Below are positions 20,341-30,480 of a stretch of DNA of 64,000 nucleotides, piece by piece (position 1 is the first letter of the stretch; each line of letters starts with the position of its first letter). The stretch spans positions 496,001-560,000 of the forward strand of contig NC_064548.1 in assembly GCF_023856365.1 (NCBI RefSeq), written 5' to 3'. Made by a program: the position numbers and the translations under genes. The DNA comes from Brienomyrus brachyistius. Its lineage: Eukaryota; Chordata; Actinopteri; Osteoglossiformes; Mormyridae. Below the pieces are notes generated by a model, which was not told the DNA's origin, did no database searches, and saw only the letters and a list, made by a program, of their open reading frames with translations.

Positions 20341-23300
20341 CTCATATTAATTTAAAATTTCCCTAAAACAAAACAATCTTTATACATTTTATTAAAAAGC
20401 GTGAACAATATATGTTTGGTGTTTTTTTGACTGAGTAAAACTCTTTTAGTGTTTTTGTGTGCGTGTCCGATACAACTGTAGTTTGTATACCTTTAAACAT
20501 TAACAAAAAACAGTTAATGTCTTTTCTTTAAAATTTACAAGTCTATTTCTGTCTGTTTTTCGCGATAAGTTAGTAAACGACTAAGTTAGGGTGCTTTGGG
20601 GTTTGGTCACACATTGCGATCAGCAACCTAAAGTTAAACTCTAAAGCCCCCCGACCTCCGGTGTGTGTGTGTGTGTGTTTGTGTGCCTGCGCGTGAATAA
20701 ACATTTACTGAAAAACGTATTTATTAAAATAACTAAGACTTTATTCTTTCAAAGTTTTTAAAAATGTGTTTTGATGCATGTCACTAAATGCTGCTTAATA
20801 GTACCTAACCGGGGTTGCTCCCCCCAGAGAGAGTTGCTAGTCCATATCATTTCTCACTTAAAACATGACAGGGCTTTTGGCGTTGGAAAATAACGCATTT
20901 ACTTAAAATAACACATTGACAAACACGACAAATGTTTTTATCCCTTAAATTATTGAAATAACTAAGGTATTAGTCTAACAAAGTTTTTTAAATGTTTTTG
21001 AAGTACGTAGCTAAATACCGCTCACTAGTTCCTGCATCTATTACATTAATACTGTGCTGGGTGTGTTTTATTGAAAATAAAACGAACAAAATACAACTAA
21101 ATTATTTTATTAATTAAATCTTATTGGCTTAAACTTTATAATAATTTGTCATACCCCCGTTTAAGTTACGGCACTTTACCCTGCTGATTAAGCCATTGAA
21201 GTTAGATACTTCATCCAGCCCCACAGGCCCGCAGCGGGGCGCCCGGGGCTATGCTAGAGTCCCAGAGCTGTGGTGTTAGCCATCGACTTTTATTTCAATT
21301 AGACATATATTATTTTATACTATTTACGAATAAAACAGATTAACAAATAGACGTAATGTGCTTTCTGCCGGGGCGTGAATGCTGTCTGTCTGCTTGTCAC
21401 ACTCAGGACCAGCGGTTAAACGAGATGTTACACGCACTCTGCAACAATTTGTCAATTTGTCAATTCTCATAGTCTTATCGCTCACTGCCGCGGACATTAG
21501 CTGATCGACATGTCTAGACATGCAATACGCATAAATCCCCATAAAAACAGGATTGCTGTGTTTTTATCGTTATAAAATAGGACATTTTGTTAAAAATAAA
21601 CCGTTAACAATACACAACTACTGCTTTTACCATTCAAAACTGCCCGACTCTCTTTCCTCTCTAGCTAGAAAAGCTCGACGCGTCCGGTGACCCCTTAAAA
21701 TTATTATGCCTTAAAACGTATTTAAAATGTCGCATTGATAAATTCATATAATGTATTTTATTCTTTTAAAGACTACTGATTCCAATTTGGTGCCATATGC
21801 TTTTATCTTGTAGGCCGTAGGATAGCTCTCTTTCTACCGGCTATAGGCCGTGGTACGTCTGGGGTATTATGCTTAAATTCTTTATTAATTAATGTTGGCT
21901 ATGTGCTTTATAACACATTTTATACTTCTTTTACATACGTTTACTTATTGTATACACACTTTAAAGTTCCGAAAACGACTTGCCTCAGCTGTTTTCAATA
22001 AAAGACTGGTGTGTGGGTATCGTGGCTGCACGCACAAGCGCGACATGGAGAGTTATTTTAACAAGGATCGCCAGCGTTATTCCTTGATTCTTGTTGTCGA
22101 AATGCTTAAGATGTTTTATTTTAAATAACACATTAGCCGAAAAGAGTTTCATTGCTTAAAAACGATGAGGTTAAAGAGGCTTATTTGAAATAAAAGATCA
22201 GCATGTGTTGTTATACATCTTTTCAAGTCCTGTTTATACCTTTTGATTAACCATACGTAGATAAATTTAGCTAAATGTAGCTAAGCAATCCGGGGGTGTT
22301 GTGTTAGAGACCGACTTTTATTTAAATTAGAAATAGATTATTTTACACTATTTACAAATAAGCATATAAAATATAGAATTAGTGTGCATTCTGCCAGAAT
22401 GGCGGCATGCTTCTCACAATCCAGGCCAACGGTTCGCATCACGACAACAATTTCCGCTGGTAGCCATTTGACCGCTGCTTCACGCAACGAGCTGGCTCAA
22501 TAAAGGAAATGCTGTGTGGATCTACGCGCCTGCGCCACACGAGAGTGAGAGCATGCATTCGTTTAAACAAGAATTAACCGCGTTATTCACCGATTATTGC
22601 TATCGAAAATGCTCCGAGCGCTTTACTTTATTATTCACATTGACAGAAATGTGCCTAATTACTTAAAACATTACGGTTATAGGGGTTTTATTTGCTAAAA
22701 CAGGCGCTCCGCCGGCGTAGCCATTTTGAAAGGGGCGTCGGTGTGGGTGCGCATGCGCCAAGCGCTGGACTAGCGATCGTCCATTCCGCCCCGCGTTGTT
22801 CAAACAGGGCAGTCGCATGTGTAGGAGCTCCGGTATCGTTTCGGCCTATTTCTTCTAAAAGTTTGCCGCTTACATGCTTTCTCCAACCTGGTAAATATAA
22901 CTAAAGTCTTTCGTGTTGGTTAAATGTAATGAATGATCGCTTCTTTTAAAACGCCGGCTGTATGTTTACTGGTTTCGCTTGCGCTTGTTTAAATTTGCTC
23001 TTCTGCTACTTCTTTCGGGCATGTCTGCTTAAAATAACCCTGCTTTTATTTTTTAAAATAACCCTAAAGTTTTCCTTCTTTTGGTGCTTTCTTCTTTTAA
23101 AATACGCCGCGGCGCTTACTAACAACACAGGGCCGGACGGACGCCCCCGCTGAACGTGTATGCGCTAGCTTGCCATCATCCTGCTCTATGTTGTATTATA
23201 CCTTAAAAACGTAATCAAAAACCACATTAATAAAATACATGTAATGTATTTTTATTCTATTAAAGTTTAATCTCCCAAACCACCCTATCGGCAACACGTG
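20341..23300. repeat. AT-rich region built from diverged internal duplications
   Basis: No coding gene. Related pairs can be read by eye: 20708-20805 with 20946-21030 (TTATT..AAATAACTAAG...CAAAGTTTTT); 21270-21400 with 22300-22450 (GACTTTTATTT.AATTAGA, then a CTTTCTGCC/CATTCTGCC segment); and 21713-21785 with 23200-23275 (CCTTAAAACGTA...TAATGTATTTTTATTC). TTTAAAATA-type strings recur throughout. This suggests an old, shuffled tandem repeat rather than unique sequence. Confidence 0.5.
22380..22830 (+). promoter_or_regulatory. CpG-rich promoter-like patch with YY1 and NRF1 motifs
   Basis: Many CpG dinucleotides occur within AT-rich surroundings. A YY1-type GCCATTTTG lies at 22720-22728 and a perfect NRF1-type palindrome TGCGCATGCGCC at 22748-22759. 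A second ATGGCGGC lies near 22398. This combination marks TATA-less vertebrate promoters. No first exon can be assigned on either strand, so it may be the relic of a promoter or part of a repeat. Confidence 0.4.
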
Positions 23301-23339
23301 GCTTAAGCATGTATTGATATCATATATGGGCATAAACCC

Positions 23340-23386
23340 TCGACCAATCAGCATCAAGGATAAGCCACTTCCTCTTATGACGTCAG
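23340..23386 (-). promoter_or_regulatory. CRE plus inverted CCAAT pair
   Basis: Read on the minus strand, TGACGTCA is followed 26 bases later by CTGATTGGTC (plus strand GACCAATCAG, then TGACGTCA). It resembles the X2 and Y boxes of MHC-type SXY promoters, but the spacing is about 10 bases longer than usual and no X1 box is recognised. Confidence 0.25.
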
Positions 23387-23470
23387 AAGCGGAGAATTAA
23401 GCTCCGCCCAATGTACCAGGTAACAATATATTGTGGAAAATCCTTGTTCAGCTAATTATTTTTCCCACAG

Positions 23471-23786
23471 GTGCTGACAGTGTGTCCACAGTGAAATGGG
23501 TCTGTGTACAGAAAGGATGATCTGTTACAATCCCATGTTTCTATGGTGACAGATATAAAACTCATGTGAAATACTGGTGCAGAGGGTATCATGTGAGGTC
23601 ATGTACTCCCATAGTACACACTGACTCTCCACAGGAGGGTAAAGTGTCAGTCAGAGATGATCCTGACTAGCGAGTCTTCACTGTGACCATCAACAATCTG
23701 ACAGCTGAGGACTCTGATCGGTACTGGTGTGGTGTGAAGATCAGTGGAGCCTCTTTGATCGGGTTAATCTGTCAGTCACTCATGGG
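23471..23786 (+). pseudogene. Ig V-type domain exon, CMRF35/pIgR-like, with two stops
   Basis: After an acceptor (TTTTTCCCACAG) the frame reads as a V-type Ig domain of the CD300/CMRF35/pIgR-like group: TIPCFYG, VKYWCRG, the extra Cys of that group, and FTVTINNLTAEDSDRYWCGV. These receptors are membrane proteins of myeloid and epithelial cells, greatly multiplied in fish. There is a TGA where Gly is expected (about 23517-23519) and a TAG where Gln is expected (about 23668-23670). A one-base shift occurs after 'ISGAS', and no donor site remains. The exon is dead or a spliced-out relic. The next Ig exon is 340 bases downstream. Confidence 0.75.
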
Positions 23787-24124
23787 AAGATGTCTGTACT
23801 GCAGACTGTAGCCAATGAGATGCACAGTATGTAACGTCATTGAGTCAAGAAGGAAGGACATTAACGCAAACACTGAAGGAAAAAATGTTTTAATATTTAA
23901 AAAATCTGCATTTTAATTTAATTCAATATGATAAACGAGACTTGGAAGGAGTAACAGTGTCAGCTAAATTGGGTGACTTCATGAGGTTAAATATGATAAG
24001 TAATATGTTAAAAAATATCAGTTTATTGGGCAAACATTTACATATGCATGTTGTAATGAGCTGATGATATTCATAAACATTTCATTGCTATGCAAATCTT
24101 TGAGTGTTTTACCTGTGTGTTCAG

Positions 24125-24408
24125 GTCCTCCAGTGCTGTCAGTGGACAAACAGGAGGTGACGGGTGTGGATGGAGACAGTGTCAGTGTTACTATGGAAAC
24201 AACAAAAGACATAGGATGTGGTGTAATATTGGGGGTTCCTGTGCATCAGAGAGATCAGCGAGTTTGGATGGGAGGCCTGTCCTGATCAGGGATGAAACAG
24301 AAAATAAAACCTTCATTGTGACAATGAGTGGGCTGGAGAGGAAGGACACTGGCTGGCATTGGTGTGCTGCTGGAAACCTGCAGATTCCAGTTCATATAAC
24401 TGTCAAAC
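24125..24408 (+). pseudogene. Second Ig V-type domain exon, frameshifted
   Basis: The exon lies between an acceptor ending at 24124 (GTGTGTTCAG) and a perfect donor (AAAC|GTAAGT) at 24409. It begins in one frame (PPVLSVDKQEVTGVDGDSV) and continues in another (YYGNNKRHRMWCNIGGSC... DTGWHWCAAG...IPVHITV). A small deletion, about 7 bases by comparison with the family pattern, sits near 24188 and removes the first canonical disulphide Cys. It closely follows the domain-2 pattern of fish CMRF35-like receptors, so it belongs with the exon at 23471. Confidence 0.75.
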
Positions 24409-24591
24409 GTAAGTAATTGATTTAAATCTGCCTGTGAATCCTTTGTGCTTGAATATAAATAGATAAATACTAATTTTATTTTATTTTTGAAACCCAGCAG
24501 TTTCACTCACAAAGGGGTTTGTGCTTCTTTGTGGGGATATTTATCAGCTGTTGTGAAACAATTATTTATTGGGATTATTGTTTCAATGATA

Positions 24592-24768
24592 GTGGCACGG
24601 TGGTCCAGTAGGTGGCGCTGTTGCTTCACACCTCCATGTTCAGGGGTTTGAATCTGGCTTCTGCTCTTTCTGTGTGGAGTTTGCATGTTCTCTACATGCT
24701 GTGTGGGTTTCCTCCAACAATCCAAAAACACACAGTCAGCCTAATTGGTGTCTCTAATATAGAATGTG
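24592..24768 (+). repeat. Partial tRNA-headed SINE (plus strand)
   Basis: Starts GTGGCACGGTGGTCCAGTAGG and continues through the typical GTGTGGAGTTTGCATGTTCT and GTGGGTTTCCTCC segments of a very common fish SINE. The 3' part is missing. Confidence 0.75.
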
Positions 24769-24887
24769 TGTCTTCTAGTTTATGATCAGTCTAATTGTGT
24801 GAAGACTGACTAACATGTCTGTAGGTGGTTTTTCATTGCAGCGTAGGCCAGTGTTACAGTTGTACTCTGTAATATCTGTTCCAGTGC

Positions 24888-25217
24888 TGCATCCATCCAT
24901 TGTCTGAAACTGCTTGTCTAATTCAGGGTCCCTATGGGCGCAAGGCAGGGTACGTCCCATGACAGGGTGCCAACCCATTGCAGGACACACTCACACTCCA
25001 TTCTCTCGCACAAGCACACCTACCGGCAATTTGACAACTCCAATTAGCCTCAGCATGTTTTTGGACTATGGGGGGAAATCAGAGTACCTGGAGGAAACCC
25101 CACAATGACACGGGGAGAACATGCAAACTCCACACACACAGAACTCTGGTAGAGACTTGAGCACACGTGCCAGAGGTGTGAGGTGACATTGCAAACCACT
25201 GCACCACCGTGCCACCC
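24888..25217 (-). repeat. tRNA-headed SINE (minus strand), full length
   Basis: Read on the minus strand it has the tRNA-like head (GGTGGCACGGTGGTGCAGTGG) at the right end and the CATCCATCCA-type tail at the left end (24893). It belongs to the same family as the plus-strand fragment just upstream, so the pair forms an inverted repeat within the Ig locus. Confidence 0.8.
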
Positions 25218-25483
25218 TGCTACAATAAATACATTATAATATGTTAATAAAATCATTTATCTCACCTGTTCACTATCAGTGCCGTGGGATGTGAATACTT
25301 TGGTCATGACACTAATTCATTGTTCTCCATCTAATCATTTTCTCTGTAGAATACCTTTCATAATTTATATTTCAGTTTCAAGAGTGACCTTTTCTTAGTC
25401 TTTATTGACTAACAGAGCACTGCTTTTTATTAACGATCCTTTCTCCTGTTTCCACTGCTCTCCTTTTCTCTGCACATGAGGAA

Positions 25484-25509
25484 GAAGGAGGGGATGAAAA
25501 ACTGAGGTA
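25484..25509 (+). other. Possible short stalk exon
   Basis: Short Glu/Gly-rich codons (EEGGDEKL) follow an AG and end at a consensus donor (CTGAG|GTAAGC). Placed between the second Ig exon and the membrane exon it would suit a stalk. This is inference only. Confidence 0.25.
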
Positions 25510-25889
25510 AGCATTCAGCAGCATTTACAGTAGTGTGGGGATCCAGCTAGCAGCATTTACCTGATCACACAGTAATGGGAAACTGTCATTTTAATTTTAA
25601 GAGAAAAAGATATTATTTTTTATTTTATTTTATTAATAATAAACTTGAGATCCCATCCCATCCAGGGTGAGCCCTTGCCTTGTGCCCTATGCTGCTGGGG
25701 AACGACTGCAGGCCTGTTTTTACGAAATAGTGTAACATGTTGTGTGATAATCTCTAGCTATTTTCATGCTTTTTGTTAATGTCTCCTGTTCCTCACATGT
25801 AACCTGTGTAATACAGTAGTACAGATGGCTGTACCGTGTTGCTATAAAGCACGTAAGACTTTACTGTTCAAATCCACCCTCTTATTCAG

Positions 25890-25977
25890 CTCTTTGGTCC
25901 AGCTGGCTCTGCATGTAGGACTGGGCTTATCGGTGCTGCTGTTGATCATCAAGATGGTTTTACTTCAGTCAGAATAG
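25890..25977 (+). other. Possible transmembrane terminal exon of the Ig receptor locus
   Basis: After an acceptor (CACCCTCTTATTCAG) the frame reads SLVQLALHVGLGLSVLLLI, then a Lys and a short tail to an in-frame TAG at 25975-25977. A hydrophobic span of about 19 residues followed by few residues is typical of a short-tailed receptor. Intact as it stands. Confidence 0.4.
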
Positions 25978-26045
25978 ATTCACTCTTCTGTTCTTCAGGT
26001 TTAATTGTGATACGTGTGACTGACAGACACACTGATGTCTGACAG

Positions 26046-26190
26046 GTGGGAGCAGGTTCTGGATGCTGTACTGAAAGCTGGGACTGGTGTGTTTTATCTG
26101 ATTTGCACCATCATCACCATTCAGCTGCACTGGACCTCCTGTAGAAAGCGGGAACCAATCAGAGAGAAGCAGAGGGTCTCCCTGTGTTAG
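26046..26190 (+). other. Second possible membrane/cytoplasmic terminal exon
   Basis: An AG at 26044-26045 is followed by an open frame starting WEQVLDAVLKAGTG, a hydrophobic stretch VFYLICTIITIQL, basic residues (CRKRE) and a stop at 26188-26190. It could be an alternative last exon of the Ig locus. No family recognised. Confidence 0.35.
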
Positions 26191-26261
26191 AGGAAGCTGG
26201 CAGAGGAGATGACCTTCGTGGAGCAGAATGAGTCAGACAAGCTGGAAATAAATGGTTATAT

Positions 26262-26300
26262 ATATATTTTATATATATATATATTCCCTCCACCACCCCC
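26262..26300. repeat. (TA)n-rich microsatellite
   Basis: ATATAT runs followed by a short C-rich stretch, at the left border of the L1 tail. Confidence 0.7.
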
Positions 26301-28060
26301 CCTCTGCGGAGGACTACTTTATTTCTATTTATTTTTATTTATTTCCTCAAGAGAGGGAGAAGGAGAGAGAGGGGGACAGAAGGACGAAAACGGAGAGGAA
26401 GGTAAATAGAGAGGGAGGGAGGGAAAAGAGAAAAACAATTAAGAAGAAAGAAAACCACAGATAATCTGCTTCAATACCTGCTGATGAGAGAAAACAACAA
26501 CCAACATCTGTACGAATCACAATGAGCATGTTAAGGAGCAACAGCCGATAAAGACAGTGTGTGTTTGTGACAACCTGTTTGTACACCTGCGTGTGTCTGT
26601 GAGAACCTGTTTGTACACCTGCGTGTGTCTGTGAGAACCTGTTTGTACTCCTGTTTGTGTCTGTGAGAACCTGTTTGTACCCCTGTGTGCACACCTGTAT
26701 CTGTGAGCGCGCCGGTCTTCAAAAGGTTTCTCCATGTAAATGTCTAGTAGTGTGTGTGGGGAGCCACAGCCCCATCCCTCAGGACATGAAGCAGACACGG
26801 AGGAGGCCCGGACCCCAGACATCCAGAGGCCCCCCAGGGCATGGGAGCCCCCGGAGGACCACCGCAGGGAGAATAGCATCCCTCACCCAGAAAAGGGCAG
26901 AGGAGAGCTCCGGAGGGAGGCCATCCGGCAGCCACAGTGCAGGAGCCCCAGGGGGCCGTGGCGGTGAGCCCGCAAGCTCCGCCGGCGGCCGGCCCCACCA
27001 GAACAGACCAGGCCCTGGGCCCAGAGATCCAAGGGCCCCCCCAACCCCCAGCAAGGCCCGACAGAGCCACGAGGGCCAGACCCCGCCAGGCAACCGCCGA
27101 GGGTGAGCCAGCACCCACCCAAGCACCCAGCCCTGGACATCGAGAACCACCAACGCACCAGCGGCCGGGGGCCCCATCCACCGGCAGGGAGTGTGGCGGC
27201 GGGGCCACAGCTCTTCCTCTCAGCCCCCAGCTGCAAATGGCGAACAGAGAACGGGGGTGTGAAAAGACCCCATGCCCCCCTTCGCCCGCTCAGATGTGTT
27301 GTTGGTGCGTGTTGTTCTAAAGTGCTTTTAAAACAGGTGAAGGGCATAGCGATAACCATCCCCTGCCGACCAACAGCTGGTGTTAGCTCGGCCCCTCCCC
27401 AGAACCCTCAATGTCTATGTGTGATTAAAATTGAGATGTGGGCCCTGGCACCAGAGGTAAGGCTGAATGAACAGACCGCCCTCTGGATGCCATTCTGTGT
27501 ACCCACCCCCAAGGCCCTAAATGTATGTGTTGTGAGAGAGTAAGTAATGAGTGTCTACGTTGTAGTGTATGAATGAGGTACATGTGGTCGCGAGGGGACA
27601 GAGGAGGGATACTTCCCCTGTATCCCAGCAACGCACCTGCACCTCAAAGCCCTACGTGTGTGGTGGTGATGGAGTGGGAGAAGGGAGGCACTTCGGGATG
27701 GGGAGGAAAGGAATGGCGGGGGGCAAAGTTCCCCCCCTCTGGAGCCAGCTCCCCCGCTGACCCCCATAGGCACCCCCCCCCCCCGAAATCCATCCAAGGT
27801 GGGGGGCCCAGGCCCATCCAGACCGGGGCCAAAGGCAGTGGCATCAGCGGGCCCCACAGAGCCCAAGACACCCCACCACAGAGGAAAAACTACCCCCGCC
27901 CCAGCATTCAGTCAACTCTCAGACTGCATAAGACAAAAGACATCCAGGTTGAGTCCCTCCTCCTCCTCTATTGGATCCCCCCCCCCCCCCCCGCAGAGTG
28001 GATACCCCAAAAGCAGGGACCCCCTGCGGACAGATGGTAAGAACCTCCCCAACCGGCCGA
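26300..28060 (-). mobile_element. L1-clade 3' UTR fragment (minus strand)
   Basis: The left end is a T-rich tail (TTTATTTCTATTTATTTTTA) followed by purine-rich sequence, i.e. the A-tail end of a minus-strand LINE. The rest is C/A-rich with poly-C tracts (about 27771-27785 and 27967-27992). It matches in style and in several segments the 3' region of the L1 at 39746-44100, for example the CCAAGGCCCTAAATGTATGT-like part and the 'CACTTCGGGATGGGGAGG' part. Long ORFs on both strands are GC-rich by-products. No L1 coding part is present. Confidence 0.5.
26559..26690 (+). repeat. 32-bp minisatellite, four copies
   Basis: Unit GTGTGTCTGTGAGAACCTGT plus TTGTACACCTGC, four copies with minor changes. 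It lies inside the L1-type 3' region. Confidence 0.9.
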
Positions 28061-28323
28061 GGTACACGGTTATGTTAACTGCAGTGAGGCCTCTTTCACT
28101 TGACCCTGCTAAGTCTGTACAGTCATAGCAAGAGAGTCAGTTAAACACAGAGAGGTTGATCTGCAGTGTTGGATTATCTGTTGGGAACCTGTACAACCAC
28201 GTATTGGCCACTTATTCACAAGCGCTTTGCTGCCACTTGCTGGTTAATGTTTAATAATAGTTAACTAGTGAAGGTTAGACTGGATTTTATTAAATTGTCT
28301 ATTAATTCTGAAAAAATGCGGTA

Positions 28324-28818
28324 CTATGCAAAAGTCTTGGGCCATCAAAGAAAATGTTTAATGCTATTTATCTGGGTTTTGTATATTTGCTCAGAACAAA
28401 AACACAATTATCATTAAAATATATGCAAATTAAAAGTAACACAATAAAAACTAACAAGAATTTCTCCTTTTCTCCAAAAAGTTGCTGATGCCTTGTTGGA
28501 TCACTAGATGAACCACGCTTTGGTTACAAAATCTCTCCTCAGGGGCACCTCAGCCATTCCATGTATTTGTTAAATTTCACCACCAGCTCGCTTAATTTAA
28601 TTATTAAACAAATGTTAATGATGTATTGATTAGCCATAGGAGTTGTGTTAATGGTCAAGTCAAAAATATATGGGTGTATTAGATGGTTGGTGCAAATGCT
28701 GTACTGACTTAGAAGAGATTTTGAAATGACTGGGCTGCCACTCTTTGATGGACAAAATATTATAATTCTAGACCAAGATGAACATCATTTTATTTGACGG
28801 CCCAAGACTTTTGCATAG
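28324..28818. mobile_element. 495-bp MITE with perfect 20-bp terminal inverted repeats
   Basis: The left end CTATGCAAAAGTCTTGGGCC (28324-28343) is the exact reverse complement of the right end (28799-28818), and the next base pair also matches. The inside is AT-rich and non-coding. Termini of this type (..ATGCAAAAGTCTT..) are widespread in fish and suggest a mariner/Tc1-like group; a TA duplication is clear only on the left. Confidence 0.85.
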
Positions 28819-30480
28819 TTTTGTATATGTCTTTTATACTGGTCATTATTTGTTTTAATACATGATTAATAAATTGATACTTTACAAAACATTTAGTATT
28901 TTTATGAAATTGGTTATTATTAAAAACAAATTCCACAAACTTAAACGGTTTGGGGTTATTAGGTCACGCCTCCTTGTCAGGGCCCACCAATCAGGGACTC
29001 TTTTAGAGGGTGATGTACGCATTAAATCAGGACCGCCCACTTATCGCTCCAATCACACCACCATCCAATCCAATCACAAATCACACCAGTTTGTCTCAGC
29101 TGACAGCAGCCTCACATATCAACTAAGGAGGAAGACGGCATATCAAAAGTAAAAAGAAAGACAACATCAATTGAAAACATCCCTGTGTTTTCTGCTTTCA
29201 ATCCCATTAAATGACAGTAAATCCAGTTGCTGTCCATGGTTCTGAAAACCTGGATCAGTAAATTCCAAATGAAACTTCTTTACCTGATTTAATTGTAACA
29301 TATTTTGTTGGCAATGATGCTTTGTTGAGTCTAGAAAGGCGCAAAGTGGGTTACAGATAATTTAAATGAAGTAGTTTTACTTAAAAACCAGAAAGCTTTG
29401 AATAATCAGTTCAGCTTTGGACTGTAGTGCTTCACAAAAGTAAAATCCATCCAGTTAAATCTCTTTACCTCCAAGTCAGGAAGGAATCAAATGCAGAAGC
29501 ACATTGTGGGAGATACAAGGTGCAAACACATTAAAAGCACTTTTTTGTGTGAACATTATAAAACAGATTGATACATATTAAGCAGTTTGTAACTTTACAT
29601 CCAGAGCTACATCAGTCAGAAAAAGATGACCAGCCCAACCAGCAGCTCCATCTCTGATTGTACAGAATCCCTTGTCTGAAGTTATGACTAAACTAATTTC
29701 CATCTCTGCCTTCAGCTTCATCAGATAGATTAAATTAGGAACTAAACTAAACTAGGAGGGAAATACAGTCAAGCTATGTAAGTAGCTGAATTTTGTTTAT
29801 CCACTAGAGGGCAGCCACACATAGATTCCCTTATAAATGGTTCTGATGCTTCAGGGAAGCACTGTAGAGAGACCCAGGTATGCCAGTGAGGAGCAGATAA
29901 AGAGCAGACGGATCCACCAACTAGCTGTAATATATAGTATTTTCATTGAATTTAAACAAATGAATATAACAGTGTCAGAGTGTCAGATCCATGTGACTTT
30001 TTATGATTGATGAGCTTTGAAAGCCTGAATATGACTGAGGACGCCCACGGACCCCATTATGTGTTAAACACAATTGTGGTGCTGAGAGAAAGACAAACAG
30101 CACTCAGTCTGACAGGACTGCTGATAAGACCCAGATGAAGTGAATCACCTGACTTTGCCCCCCTCCCCCCAAGGACACCCCCGCCCCTGTCATACAGACA
30201 CCTTCCTAATGGACTTCTTGATTTGTACTGATCCACAGATATTAAAAGGACCTACTGCAGTGACATTTTAAAACTGTATAAAACATAATAAAGACTGAAA
30301 CAAAGGCCTGAGGTCAGACCCTCTGTATGCAGCACACAGTGTTTCTGCAGAGTCTCACACTCACATCCTGTATGACGACATTTCTGCTGTTCAGAATAAG
30401 TCTGATTTCACTGCTCTTTGCTCATTTGCAATATGAGGAAGTAACAGTTTAGAAAAGAACTAGACTTATTTGATTAATTT
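28819..30480. other. Intergenic DNA, no recognisable feature
   Basis: AT-rich, short ORFs only. A CCAAT-containing segment lies near 29000. I see no exon, RNA or transposon end. Confidence 0.4.

Noticed and set aside
26657..28128. Several 100-158 aa ORFs in the GC-rich block
   Set aside because: Pro/Gly/Arg-rich in all frames, no domains, and the block resembles an L1 3' UTR.
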